This document shows positions 32,421-44,028 of a stretch of 64,000 nt of DNA, in pieces. Under the pieces are notes generated by a model, which worked only from the letters and a program-made list of their open reading frames with translations, was not told the origin of the DNA and made no database searches. This DNA comes from Acanthococcus lagerstroemiae (Eukaryota > Arthropoda > Insecta > Hemiptera > Eriococcidae). Numbering within the stretch: the stretch's first letter is position 1; the number at the start of each line of letters is the position of its first letter. Location: positions 29,023,266-29,087,265 of the forward strand of contig CM063114.1 of NCBI GenBank assembly GCA_031841125.1, written 5' to 3'. Position numbers and translations under genes: made by a program.

Positions 32421-33373
32421 CTCCAACAGTTTGCAAACAAAAAAAGCGAACGAATCACTTTCTGAACAAAAAATCCTAGGTCATCACACTACAATATTCT
32501 CGGTGGATTTTCTCCAATTGTAGGCCCACTAGCCCCCTAAAATTGATCAAATCAGAATTTTTTTCACGGATTCTAATTTTGGGGGAAGAGATTTTTTCAA
32601 CAAGGTGCATGAAGTCATGGTGTCAGTGAACATAAAAAACGTAAAAAAATGAATCCCTGCTCCCCCAAATTTTTGAATTTTCTGCCCCTGAATGGGTCAA
32701 ATTGGAAAAATAACGCAATATTCGATATCCACGACCTGAAAACCCCCTTTTTTGATATTTCGTTCGATAGGTCATCACACTTTGATTCTGGGTGGATTTC
32801 CCCCAATTTTAGGCCCCCTGGCCTCCTAAAATTGATGAATTTTGAATCTTTTCCGCGAATTCAATTTTGGGGGGAAGAGGCCTTTCCAACAAGGTGCATA
32901 AAGACATTGTATCAGCGAAAATAAAAAACATTTAAAATAACCCCTTCTGCCCCAAATTTTTGAATGTTCTGTCCCCTGGGTTAGTCAAATCGAAAAAATA
33001 AGGCAGTATTCGAAATCAGCAACCTGGAAAACCCCATTTTCGATAGTTCGTTTGATAGGTCACCGCACTTTGATTCTGGGTGAATTTTGGTCATCTCTAG
33101 GCCCCTTGCCCCCCAAAATTGATAAATTTTGATTTTTTTCTACGGATTCGTATTTTGGAGTAAATGACCTTTCCAACGAGGTGCATAAAGACATACCTTC
33201 CTATTTAAGATTACGAAGTTGGTGGTAGGTTCCAGCCCCCCGTGAAAGGGGGAGAAAATTTTTTAAGCTCAGGAGAAACTAGATGTTACGACTGGAAAAT
33301 CATTTTCGTCCCGGGAAGATCTGCCCATCGGTTCGTGAAAAAACAGGGGGGGGGACTTTCGTGGAACACCCTG

Positions 33374-33590
33374 TATATACCTTTGCTCCAGTTAAAGATT
33401 GACCGCAACAATGGACTTTGTGAAAACCCTCGTAACAGAACTTTACGCCATCCATCCCTTCTGGAAATATGAAGCCACTGAGAGTAGACTGAACTTCTTA
33501 ACATGTATACTTCCAATTTTTCTGAATAATGATACTACTTTATTGGGAAAAAACAATCTGAAACAAAAATTGAAAAAAGTGTAGTGGGTA
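33374..33590 (-). pseudogene. Decayed exon-like sequence, 5' part, split by the foldback
   Basis: Minus strand reads KVVSLFRKIGSIHVKKFSLL, SVASYFQKGWM, then a stop, matching KVVLLFRKIGS and the following bases at 18.60-18.78 kb. Together with 29640-29861 it forms the occupied copy of the repeat. Confidence 0.5.
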
Positions 33591-34773
33591 TTGAGACACG
33601 ATGATAACATCCACGACGATGGATATTTCCCTATGTTTTTCCCATTCAAAAAACGGTAATTGTCCTGTTTGATGACTGTTGGATCAGTGGAATTTGTTGC
33701 GGATGTTATTGTGTAACCCAAGATATCCCCCCCCCCCATAAAATAGAAGAAGAAAAGAAGATAAAAGTTAGGATTTAAAATTTGCTGGTGAAAAAATATT
33801 CTGTTTTTGGAGAATAACTCGTGTACTTTGATATCGAATTGCTAAAGTGAAACATGGTTCTGGTTTTTAGCAAAAAGAAGTGATGATGTGTTTCTCCCGA
33901 CTCGGAGATACGGAATTGCATTAAGAGTGGGTCAACAGAATGCCACAGTCGCCGGAACCCACTTAAACTGTCAAAGCTTGTACCTCATTAATCATTGTTA
34001 ATTCGTGTCATCGTGAAGTCAAGTTTATTTTAATCATCAGTTAGCGTTGTTTCAATACGAGTACTCTTGCTCGGCCAATATTTTGTTTTTCGTGTATTTT
34101 CTTTGGAAAAAATCGAATAAATCGAGAACACATCGAAGGACAGATGATACTTATCGCCAGAAAATACTTCAACGTAGAAACGTAAAAATTGAGGCGTTTT
34201 GGAGTTCTGTGAATTGAAACTATGTCAGTTATATCCGACCCAGCTCCCTACCACGAAATCCCTTCAAGATACCTTTTGAATTGATGGATTTTTCAACTTC
34301 TGTGCTTTAACTATAATTTGGCGTTAACATGAAAAGAGTTCTTTCAGTAACGATAGTCATGTTTCAGGCTATCATGGCTGTAAAAGTAAAAGTAGAGCGA
34401 ATTGAGATTAAAATTTCATATTTTTAGGGTCCTCCTAGAACATCACACATGGGTACAGATGTACCCATTTTACACGAATTACATATATGTATACACAGGC
34501 TAGAGTTGAAGACTGTGGTGGTCGTAGTCAGTCCGTTTAGCATTAGTTGTCTAGCTTACGCTTATGGTCACACGTCACGTTTTGCAGCCCTCGTGAAGCC
34601 ATTTGTAGGATTGGGTAAGATACGAAGAACATGCCACGTATATAGGGCGAGACAATCGGCACGCGTGAGCCGTCTTTTGAAGACTCGAGTCAGCATGGCG
34701 TGGCGTGGCGCGACAAAACGCGAAGCAATAATATTCGCCATTATTATGATAGTAAAATACGCATGCGTATAAT
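33591..34773. other. Unassigned sequence
   Basis: No gene, TIR pair or relic recognised. A 107-codon plus frame (34449-34772) shows no domain. Confidence 0.5.
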
Positions 34774-35003
34774 CAGGGACGTACCGAAGAGTTTTTCCTG
34801 AGAGGGGGGGGGGGCAAAAGTTGTGAAAATACCAAGTGACTCAACTCAAAATGCCCAAGTATCAAAGCAAAAAAATCTTTTGACTCTTTGGATTTTTTCA
34901 ACTCCGCCTGACTGCTGAAATGGTAAATTTTTCCAACTGCTGAGTAAAAAATTCCTCCGTAGGTGGAGGGGGGAGGGAGTTGCCCCCCATCGGTACGTTT
35001 CTA
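34774..35003. mobile_element. 230-bp hAT-like MITE (CAGGGACGTACCGA), exact 8-bp duplication
   Basis: Left end CAGGGACGTACCGA; right end TCGGTACGTTTCTA, the same repeat with three changes at the tip. CGTATAAT lies directly on both sides (34766-34773 and 35004-35011). Interior words are ACTCAACTCAAAATGCCCAA and TTTTTTCAACTCCGCCTGAC. A longer relative is at 53407-54315 and a partial one at 46233-46418. Confidence 0.93.
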
Positions 35004-35353
35004 CGTATAATCACACGCATATTACGTAGCAATGCAACCCTGTTCCTTACCGTGTTGCCCACATCATCGTTTTTAGCGTTAATATTGGTAATTGAAAAGA
35101 AAAGTGCTTACTATTAGCATTGGTGTTTAGTACTGGCATGTTTACCTTAATGGCCGAGTAATATCCATCTTATTAAGGAAACTACTCATTATTTGGTAAC
35201 AGAATGGTTGCAAGGTTTGTTCTTCCCCTCTGTTTGACCTGATGACGTGGTTTAGGTTTATTGGAGGCCGTATCTTTTGAGATTTCACATGAGCATAGAC
35301 GTGTCATCTGAAGTCATCGGTCACCTTGTGTTCTAAAAATTTTTATGAACATA
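35004..35353. other. Unassigned spacer between MITEs
   Basis: Nothing recognised. Confidence 0.5.
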
Positions 35354-35951
35354 TGTGGCAGTTTCTATAAAAAAGGGTAACTCTGTCAATCCGACGAATT
35401 TTGAGTTACAGATAGTGCATAATAGAAGAATGAATGCCCTTTCCAAGGAGCTATTGGCGAGATCTGTAGCGTTTTTCTTTGCGGAGATACAAGCGGTCAA
35501 AGATGAGAGTTATGAGAACGCGCAAAAACACGTTTTTGAGAACAATTCGTTTAAAGTTAGACACACCCTTTTCTCCCACTCCTTCAAGCGGCCGTAACTC
35601 GCCGCGGAATCACGTTACCAGCCTCGACGAGGACTTGTTGGGAAGGTAATTTTTCGCTCTTCTACGTGGTAACAATTCAGAGCATCGGATTTATTCGTGA
35701 GCTCCGAAAAACCACGAAGAAGCGACGCAGGCATTCGCATTCTTTTCTTATTTCTTTCATAATTCTCTTTCTGTCTCTCCCTTTTTTCTCTCACACCTGT
35801 AAATTTTGTCTCTTCGTTATTGCGATGTTTTTTCTGTAGAAATCAACTAAAATCTCAAAATTGATTTTTTTTTACTAGAAAATTTTTTTCTCGCGTTTTC
35901 TGAGACTATGATCAATTGACAAAGTTACCCCTTTTTATAGAAACTGCCACA
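35354..35951. mobile_element. TGTGGCAG-family MITE, copy 2
   Basis: TGTGGCAGTTTCTATAAAAA at the left is mirrored by TTTTTATAGAAACTGCCACA at the right; TAACTCTGTC / GACAAAGTTA continue the pairing. The pairing extends into CATA/TATG, so the target duplication cannot be separated from the repeat. Same orientation as the 9.4-kb copy. Confidence 0.93.
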
Positions 35952-37071
35952 TATGTATATTTGTCTTCGGAGGAATTGAGAACCCTTACCTTCTAAGATC
36001 TCCTGAGAAGCTACGTAAGTATTCCTTTGATCTGTGGACATTTTGCCGGTCACCTCATCCCGTGTGTACCAAGTATGAGTCTGTTGTCTTTCTTGTGGTT
36101 AGCTTAGTTGTTTGAAGACTTCCTAAAGGTTGGGGCCAATCCAAATTACCCCATGATGTGAGAGAATGTCTGTTCAGTTTGTAAACGTGTGGAAACTGTT
36201 TCTCAAAATTGGGGAATATTCCGGAGTAAAACAGTCTTATCGACTTGCTGCGTACATTTAGAGTTGATAGCGAACCTAATCTTTGTGTTTGTTTTTGTTT
36301 CAGGTGAGTACTGAATTCAGTGAGTCATTGTATTGGGAATAAATGGAGTTGAAAACTATTTAAAGCTGGTTTCGACGAAGAAAAATTGATTCAAGTAAGA
36401 ATTATATGTATTAACAAGGGTTCACTCGAAGGAAGGGCTGTCCTCGTGGTTAAAAATTCATTTTGAAAGAAAAAATTTTGCTCAGTTTTAAACTATTTAT
36501 GTTCTACTTATTCCTTATTTTGCATGTTTTTTCATGGGTTCCCTCCTTCCCCTCTTAAATTCTTGGCTACACCTCGTATCAGTGGCTTTAAATTATACTT
36601 TACTAGTTTCACGAATTCCCTCCTCTTCTTCACCAACCCAAAAATGTGACATTTTCTCCAGCGAATTTGTGTTTGGCTTTTTTCGTGGGAGAGAAGGAGG
36701 GTGGTACATGAGAAGAAGATTTAAATTCTATCACTTTTTTAATGTAAAAGATGGCTTTAGTCTCACCAAACATAATTTTCATAAGAAAAGCGGAAAATAT
36801 CTATAGTTTGTGTACTGATTTGGTGGCGGAAGAAGGGAGTTGTTAGACGACTCCGTGAAATACCCAATTATTGGTTCTAATCGCTGGTAGTTGTGGAACA
36901 AGGAAACTTGTTCGTATGAAAATGTATCAGCACTTGGGTGAAAATGAAGAAATGCAACTTTTCTTGTACACAGAGTAGTGTTTCCTTGAATAAGAGCGCA
37001 GCGAAGTGAATAGCGTTTAGAGAAAAGAGCAGAGAAATTTACCAGCTGAAGAGTATCAAGCTTTGCAAGTA
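35952..37071. other. Unassigned sequence
   Basis: No gene or element recognised; short frames (36534-36806, 36779-37093) have no motif. Confidence 0.5.
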
Positions 37072-37490
37072 CAGAGTGACCACTTTTTCCCATTTTCAGT
37101 CATTTAAGGTCATTTTTGCTCGTTTTCCCCCTACAATGATCATTTAAGCCATTTTTAGAGAAGTTCCTCCTTCAAATTCTGGAAATCCTGCTGATTATAA
37201 AGAATTTTTTTCCTCTTTATTCTGTCCTTCCTCTGTAGAGTGTAAATAAAATTGAAATTCAGTTTTTCGAAGGTTGCAGCAAAAACTTCGAACGCACCTC
37301 TAGCTAGTCAGTTGGGAAGGGGGGGGGGGGTGGAAGATGTATGAAGACGAGTAGTGTGTAAAGAGAGAAGCATAAAAAAGAAGGAAAAAATTGAAAATGG
37401 TCTTCAATTTTGATCATTTTTTAGTCATTTTCCATATTTAGTAAGGTTATTTTTTCATCCCCCCCCCTTAAAATTTTTAATGGCCATCCT
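37072..37490. mobile_element. 419-bp element, CAGAGTGACCA / TGGCCATCCTG ends, exact 6-bp duplication CAAGTA
   Basis: CAAGTA is present at 37066-37071 and 37491-37496. The ends pair only loosely (CAGAGTGACCA against CAGGATGGCCA). GTCATTTAAGGTCATTTTT words near the left and TTTTTAGTCATTTTCC near the right are the subterminal words of this type. It also has a G tract (37320-37332) and a C tract (37459-37466) at mirrored positions. Confidence 0.7.
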
Positions 37491-40400
37491 GCAAGTAGAG
37501 TTAATGAAAAAGTTGTCGGTTCCTTTTTTAACGATAGTCACGGTTACTAAAACCTTGCAGATTTCTATTGGAACTGAGAAAATTCCAATCTCCGTACAGT
37601 CGAAGATCCTTTTGAGGATTTCAGAGTTTCTTCAGTTTAATGTACTTCTGGCCAATTTTCTGTGATTAATTTATCGAATCCTCTCCTCTAAAAAATCTTC
37701 AAGTTTTCTGAGGCGTGTAAACTCCTCAACTTGAGGAGGAATTCTCAAGATTAACAACACCGATTTGAGTTGTAAAATAGGCAAAAGTTGGTCTTTCGTT
37801 TAGCATCATTGTTGTCGGATTTTCTCAACTTGATAAGACTAGCCAACTTGATTGAGAGGGACCTCTCCTATTCACGACACTTCAGTCCTTAAAATGTAAC
37901 CCACTAGTTCGAGCATTTTCGTATATGCAATACCAAAAATGCCCCGAGAAACCAACCAATATTTATAGATTCATTCTTCAAGTTGATTCCAAATCCTTTG
38001 GCCGATTTTCCCTCTCCTTAACAGGCCTCTCAAAAGGCTAAAGAAACCATTTTGGGGCTCTTTAATCTCGTTTTTGAACAACTTGCTAGCGGATACAAAA
38101 TTGAAACAAACATTCTGGGCTAACTTTTCTTGTAGATTTCGAACCTTTCCTCTAAAATTTATATACCGGCCTTTTTTCTCGATAAAATGGCTTTGAAAGC
38201 ACTCAGTGAGGCTCAATTTTACATATTCTGTGATATTAGTTGAACATTTTTGTGTTGTTGTATCTATTTTATGTGTTGATTCCGAATCTAAGTCTGAAAT
38301 TTTGACTGATCCCCTTTTCACCCTAACAGGGAGACTTTAAAGTCCAAAACAGCCATAATTCAGATTAAAGAGAGAGAGAGAAAAGTGGTCTGATATCTTA
38401 TTTTCTTACTGATTTCACAACCGGCTCCTTGAAATTTTGTTTAATCTTTTCTTACCCAAGAAATTACTTAAAATCGCCAAAGATATCAAAATTCAACATT
38501 TAAAGGTTGTAACCGGAATTACTGTGAAACTTTTCTTCCGCAATATTGTTTTTGGTGGGTAAAGTCTGAATTGTGACTTTTCTTTTTTCCTTTGAAAGGT
38601 CACATTTAGGATGAAGAAAAGAGTCAGTCGAAGTATTGAAATTATACTCAGAATCAGTACAGAAAATTGGTTCAAAATCATAACAATGTTCCGGTGATAT
38701 AGAATATGTAAAATTGGTCCTCATTGAATACTTAAATGTTATTTTAGAGAGCAGAATGGCATGTATCTAGAATTAAACATGAGATTCAGAATATACACCA
38801 AAAATTTTCTCAGAAATATGTGTGTTTAGTTTTTTGCTAATTTATGAATACTTTAACTATGAGCTTAAAGAACTCCAAAAATGGCTTTTCTTAGCTTTTT
38901 TAAGGTAAATTTGTGGAAGAGAAGAATTGACCAACGGATTCAGAATCACTGCAAAAAATAGGTTTAGAACAGTAGGTTTAGTTTTGGTGGCACCAAAATA
39001 GTCAACATTGGCTGCAGGTTGTTGTGAGCTCTGCTCTTTGGTGTTGAGTCGAATTCTGTGTATTTTGGTAAAATAAACAAGAAAAGTGGAATTCCTTGAT
39101 TATAACGGATCATTCTGCTGCTTTCAATTCCCACGGAGAAAAGAAAGTATTATGTCGCAGATCTCGAAGGTATGTAATTTATCGAAGAGTCGTGTGTCTG
39201 GTATACGAGTATCTGGTGACAGTTACGATAAAAATGAAAACTAAGGGTAATGAAGTTTACCTTACTCTTTTCATATTAGGTGTTTCGCCAATTAATTACA
39301 GCTCCGAACAAAACATTCAGAACGTTTAACGTTTCCGAGATTTACAGCTATTGCTGATGAAAACGAGTATTAGTCATTTCAGACGCTGCCCTGGTGCTGC
39401 CATCACGAATTCGTGGTCCGTATTTCTGTCGGTCTTGAAATCATATTTCGGTGTCATTGAAATAAAATACCTAATTTTGACGTTTACTTTTATGACTGTG
39501 TGTACAAAATGTTGGTATAAGTCTTCCGTAACTTTTTCTCGAGTCTTATGTCAACAAGTTCGGTTTCTCAAATTTTTCTCATCGTTGAAGATGTAGAGAT
39601 AAGAAACGTATTTTGTGATATTTTTCCACTTTTCGAGGGGTGAAAAAACTGGAGTAAATTTCAAGTTGATGTGTGGCTCTCAAGGTGCTTGGGTAGACTA
39701 CTGGAGGGCGAGTTACTGCTTTTAGTTCAGTATAATTTAGGTCTATTTCCCAGTTGACTTACATTGTCCATTCATTTCGCAGTCTGTAAATACGAAGTAT
39801 GTCTCATTCAGACGAGTAAATATTCTTTCAGTCATTTGCTACATTTTCCGTTTCAATTTCAACATCAAGTGTGAGTTCTGTGATTAAAGATGACGCATCT
39901 GTGCGACTCGAGAGTCGATAGGTTGTACGGTAAAATTATTCCGGCCGCTAGTTTGTACACATATATGCACGATGGGTTGAGTGCAGTTTGTTGTCAGGCG
40001 AACCCGCATTCGTTCGAAGTGTGGCATGTTTTAATTTATCGCGAATATCGTATGTCCATGTTTTCATGATTCGAGATCGGTTCATTTTTCATGAAATCGG
40101 TGTAGGAATGATCGTTATTCAGTTTCATGAGCGATCTGGGTTGTATTCGATGCAAAAAGTTTGTTTTATCGAATGATCTGATTAAGAATTTGCTTACCTC
40201 TTTTTCAAATTTAGAGAGAATATTCGTATCGAAGTGAATAGAGTGAGCTAGTAGAAACTCATCAATTCTGGTCTCTCGGACGTGATCTAGAGTTTATTTT
40301 AACGTTTTCAAACCACTGATATAGTGATGTTATCTGGTGTACTAAATTCGTTCAGATTTCTTCTAATTTCTAGTTTATGATGAGTTCGTGAATTGAAATT

Positions 40401-40654
40401 TTGTGCTCAATTTACATCTCACGATGTGATTGAGATGTACTATGAATTATTCGTTCTGTAAAATGAATAATTACTGGACTTGTGCGCGAAATCGACGTCT
40501 TTTTCAATCTAGTTTGTTGAGAATCGTTTCAAAATTTAGCTTCCCTGATTCTTAGTTTCGTAAAATAGATTCGCTTATCGATTTTTCCACAAAATGAACA
40601 TCTTTTTCTTTGTCATGTATTTCAAATTTAGCTTTCTCGACGAAATGTAATGTA
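37491..40654. other. Unassigned AT-rich sequence, 3.2 kb
   Basis: The longest stretch here without a recognised element. Open frames stay below 120 codons and none has a recognisable motif, signal peptide or splice-flanked exon pattern I could defend. It may be single-copy DNA. Confidence 0.45.
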
Positions 40655-41055
40655 CAGGGTTGCCACTTTCTGGAAAACCGGGAAAAGTCAGGGAATTTGG
40701 TCAGTCAGGGAGAAGTCAGGGAATTTTCATTTAAGTCAGGGAAATTTTCTGAAAATAACAAACGAGTTCGTATTTTATCAGAGTAAACTTTTTTTATCAT
40801 AACATAAGAATAATGATAATCTATTCGCAAATGAAATAGTCTATAATATTGAAAAATATTACATAAATTACATCTGTACCTTCTTCTTCTCGATAGCGAT
40901 TTTCTAAAAATCTGTATTGTAAAAAATTTCTGTGACTCTCCTCCCTCTGGGCTTTCTCGGAATCCTGTAAAAAAGTCAGGGAAAATTGGAAAAGTTGGCC
41001 TGGAAAACCGGGAAAAGTCAGGGAAAACCAATCCTGAAAAAAAGTGGGAACCCTG
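40655..41055. mobile_element. 401-bp element (CAGGGTTGCCACTTT), exact 5-bp duplication ATGTA
   Basis: Left tip CAGGGTTGCCACTTTCT and right tip (reverse) CAGGGTTCCCACTTTTT match at 15 of 17. ATGTA flanks both ends (40650-40654 and 41056-41060). AGTCAGGGAA recurs five times near the left end and GGAAAAGTCAGGGAAAA twice near the right, in the same strand sense. Non-autonomous. Confidence 0.93.
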
Positions 41056-41353
41056 ATGTAGTGTAGTGCGTAGAAGGCTTCGAAATTTCGGAGGTCGTGT
41101 GTCAATGAAATCGTAATTTGAGATCTGATAGTCACATTTTCTTTCATTGTTCACGAAATTGATGATCGTTTTTCGAATTCTATTTTCTCAGAAAGGCCAT
41201 ATCAAAGTTGTGAAAATAAGTAATTCTATACAAAAAGTTTGTCTATCAATCAGTTCTTTTAAATTGAAAGATAAGGTAAACTTTTCTGATATTTTTCAAA
41301 GTTACGTAGGAAGGAAATTGCGGAAATTGGAAATTCCTCTTACTGTTCGTACA
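41056..41353. other. Unassigned spacer
   Basis: Nothing recognised. Confidence 0.5.
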
Positions 41354-42881
41354 TAAGTAGAGAAAAAATGAGGAGTTTATTGACCCCGTCCATTTAAAAT
41401 GTACAGGGAGGCGTGGCCTAATTCTTCTTCTTCGGAGCCAGATTTGGCGTCGAAAAAGAGGGTGGACCAGATAACTGCCCCCTCCCCTCATTGTGTATAG
41501 TCATTAAAATATGGAATCTATCACGGCCAAAGGTAAGCTACAGGAACTGTGATGTAATAGATATATGGGTACGTGAAAAAAGAGAGTGCTTGTCCCCCTG
41601 TCCCGAGGGTACCACATTACCCTCTCCCCCTTCCCTTATCAACTCGATTTAGATTCACTCAATTTTGTGTATAATAATTGGAATATGAAATATAACACAT
41701 GGTGTCTAGAGAAAGAGAGCCCCTGTCCCAAGGATACCAGAACCCAGCCCCCACCCCTCCCTTGAGGTTAAACCTGTATTTTCATCTGTAATAATTGAAA
41801 TATGAAGTATAATACATAGTGGCTGAACCTGGGAGTACCACAGACCACGTGCCCCCCCTCCTCCTCCCTGTCGCTGGATTCGAATTTATTTTCGTAAATT
41901 TCGTCTCTCTCGAAGTGTAGGTTACTGGTTGTGTTGTATATGGGATACTTACCGCGTGGTGATGTCAGTATCTAGGTAAATGGGTACGTGAGAAAGGCGT
42001 CCATGTCCCCTATATCTTGGAGGAAATCACAACCCAGCCCCCTTCCCCTGTACTTATCGAGTCGCACTGGACTAAAACGAGTGTATTTTTGAGTATATTA
42101 TATAATTGGAATATGAAATATAACTCAAAACTCATGGTAGATTCAGGGAGAAAGATAATATTTGTTCAGGCCCCTGTCCCGAGGGTATCACAACCCACCC
42201 TCCCTCTGACACGGGGTACCCTCTCTCCCTCGCCATTCCTATGCTCGAAAATAGGTTGTGTTACGATTCGAGGTATTAGGAGAATGGAAATTATCCGCCG
42301 GTCTTTCCTAGCTACCGGAATTTAAATGGTGTTATTGGAATATGGATTACATCAGACTCTTTGTCCTGGAAATGGCAGACAGGTTTGAACTTTAGCCACC
42401 ATGTGTTATATTTCATATTTCAATTATTACATATGAAAATACAGGTTCAGCCTCAAGGGAAGGGGTGGAGCTGGGTTCTGGTACCCTCGGGATAGGGGCG
42501 TAGGTAACTGTTCCCTTTCTCCCTCTAATCACCATGTGTTATATTTCGTATTCCAATTATTATACACAAAATTGAGCGAATCTGGGTCAAGATGATAAGG
42601 TGAGGGGAGGGGGCCAATGCGTTACCCTCGGGACAGAGGGACAAGCACTCTCTTTTTTCACATACCCATATATCTATTACACCACTGTTCCTGTAGCCTA
42701 CCTTTGGCCGTGGTATATTCCACATTCCAATTATTATACACAATGACGGGAGGGGAGAAGTTGTCGGGTCGACCCTATTTTTCGACGCCAAATCTAGCTC
42801 CGAAGAAGAAGAATTAGGCCACGCCTCCTGTACATTTTTAATGGACGGGGTCAATAAACTCACTATCTTTTCTCTACTTAC
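41354..42881. mobile_element. 1.5-kb near-palindrome (foldback), TAAGTAGAGAAAA ends
   Basis: The left arm (TAAGTAGAGAAAAAATGAGG, GGAGGCGTGGCCTAATTCTT, CGAGGGTACC, TAATAATTGGAATATGAAAT) is mirrored on the right, meeting near 42120. Each arm itself contains about 3 repeats of a 150-180-bp unit built around AATTGGAATATGAAATATAA and CCCTGTCCCGAGGGTA. No coding capacity. No clear target duplication. Confidence 0.85.
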
Positions 42882-43230
42882 ATACATCGACAAGATTGAA
42901 GACAACTTGGGAAGCGCAGGTTTCATAATTCCACGAATCTCTGATTGGAACTTCTTGCGCGAAGATCAGAAAGAAAGTGAAAAGAGGCAAAAGAAATGGG
43001 AGTATTATTTCGACACGCACGAAAATACTAATATTTTTATCAAAAAAAGTCTAAAACGGATAAAAATACCCAGACAATTTCTGGTAACTATCTCGTAGAA
43101 TTTCAAACATTCAAGGCTAAATTTTGCGAATGTCTAGGACGTGTATATAAGCAGGTGTCTCAGAGAATCACTCGCGGATTCGATGATCTTAGTCGTAAAT
43201 TTAAAGCTCTCAACAAGTTTGATAAACAAG
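42882..43230. other. Unassigned spacer
   Basis: Nothing recognised; the 17-bp target of the following LINE fragment ends it (43214-43230). Confidence 0.5.
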
Positions 43231-43739
43231 GAACCGGGTGTCGGCCTTTGTCTCGGCCATCATGAAGAAGAAGATGGAGACGGAGTGGTCGAGACAGAGG
43301 GCCGGCGATTCATCAAGCTCGGCCCACACCATCGATCAGGAGGTGAACTCTGTACCATCCTAGAGAAGAGCTGCTGCAGCTGCACTGCGGACCCACCGGC
43401 AGGGCTCACCCGTCGCCACCACCTGCCTGCGTCGACACACGGACCAAGACGAGGAGGTGAGGGGTGAGTGAAGAGAGGCAGCGCGTCCGGCCGTGGGGGA
43501 CCTGAAATTTCCAGGCGAGCGCTCTGGGAGTGCGGACCTCGGTCAGTAGGGAACCCCATGGTGGCCCTGGTAGGACGCGCGCACCGTTCCGGCACGTAGA
43601 AATGGGGGCTCGGGCCCGGCCCCAAGGCGTCCCTCCGGTCACTGACGCGATGCTCGAAAGGGTAGTTCCTGTGGCCGGGGGTGCGGTGTCATAGGGGCCA
43701 CTTTGGCATGCGTGCATCGCCATACGTCCCACCACACAT
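43231..43739 (+). mobile_element. R1-like LINE 3'-end copy, exact 17-bp target duplication
   Basis: CAAGTTTGATAAACAAG is identical at 43214-43230 and 43740-43756, proving insertion by target-primed reverse transcription. The 509 bp begins in the last codons of the LINE ORF2 (SAFVSAIMKKKMETEWSRQR, then AGDSSSSAHTIDQEV and a stop) and continues with the GC-rich 3' untranslated region ending CATCGCCATACGTCCCACCA. There is no poly(A) tail. It is the best-preserved copy of this 3' end. CpG-rich unlike its surroundings. Confidence 0.92.
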
Positions 43740-43756
43740 CAAGTTTGATAAACAAG

Positions 43757-44028
43757 TTGACTATTATACAACTATTTTCTTTAATGCAGTTGTTGAAACT
43801 GATTCGGATGAACGTGGATAGGTTGATTATTTTAGAAAATTTATTTATATTATTTTTTAAATTATGTAAATTATAACTAATGCGAAGTTGAACCGCTACT
43901 AATATACATAGATGAGTAGTGTTCCTGATGGTAAGATGAGCAGTGTCTAAAGATGTTAGGAAATGCACAGGAATAGAAGTTCGTTATAGGGAAGTTCCAC
44001 TGTATTTTATATTGCATTCCTGTCGAAC
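43757..44028. other. Unassigned spacer
   Basis: AT-rich, nothing recognised. Confidence 0.5.

Larger units (their letters stand above)
29862..33373. mobile_element. 3.5-kb giant foldback element, CAGGGTGTTCC ends, 6-bp duplication TATATA
   Basis: The two ends read CAGGGTGTTCCACGAAAGTC inward and pair over several hundred bases, including a homopolymer C/G run, the TTCCCGGGACGAAAATGATT segment and the AAGGTATG..TTTATGCAC units. TATATA lies at both borders (29856-29861 and 33374-33379). Comparison with the unoccupied paralogue at 18.78 kb supports a 6-bp duplication: removal of the element plus one TATATA restores a gap-free alignment. The centre is filled by a short-repeat array. No transposase; non-autonomous. 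A partial relative is at 50158-50647. Confidence 0.85.

Noticed and set aside
34449..34772. 107-codon open frame as a small gene
   Set aside because: No motif, no homologue recognised, ends right at a MITE insertion; unsupported.
42525..42926. 133-codon minus open frame
   Set aside because: Runs through the right arm of the 1.5-kb palindrome and out of it; not conserved in the left arm.
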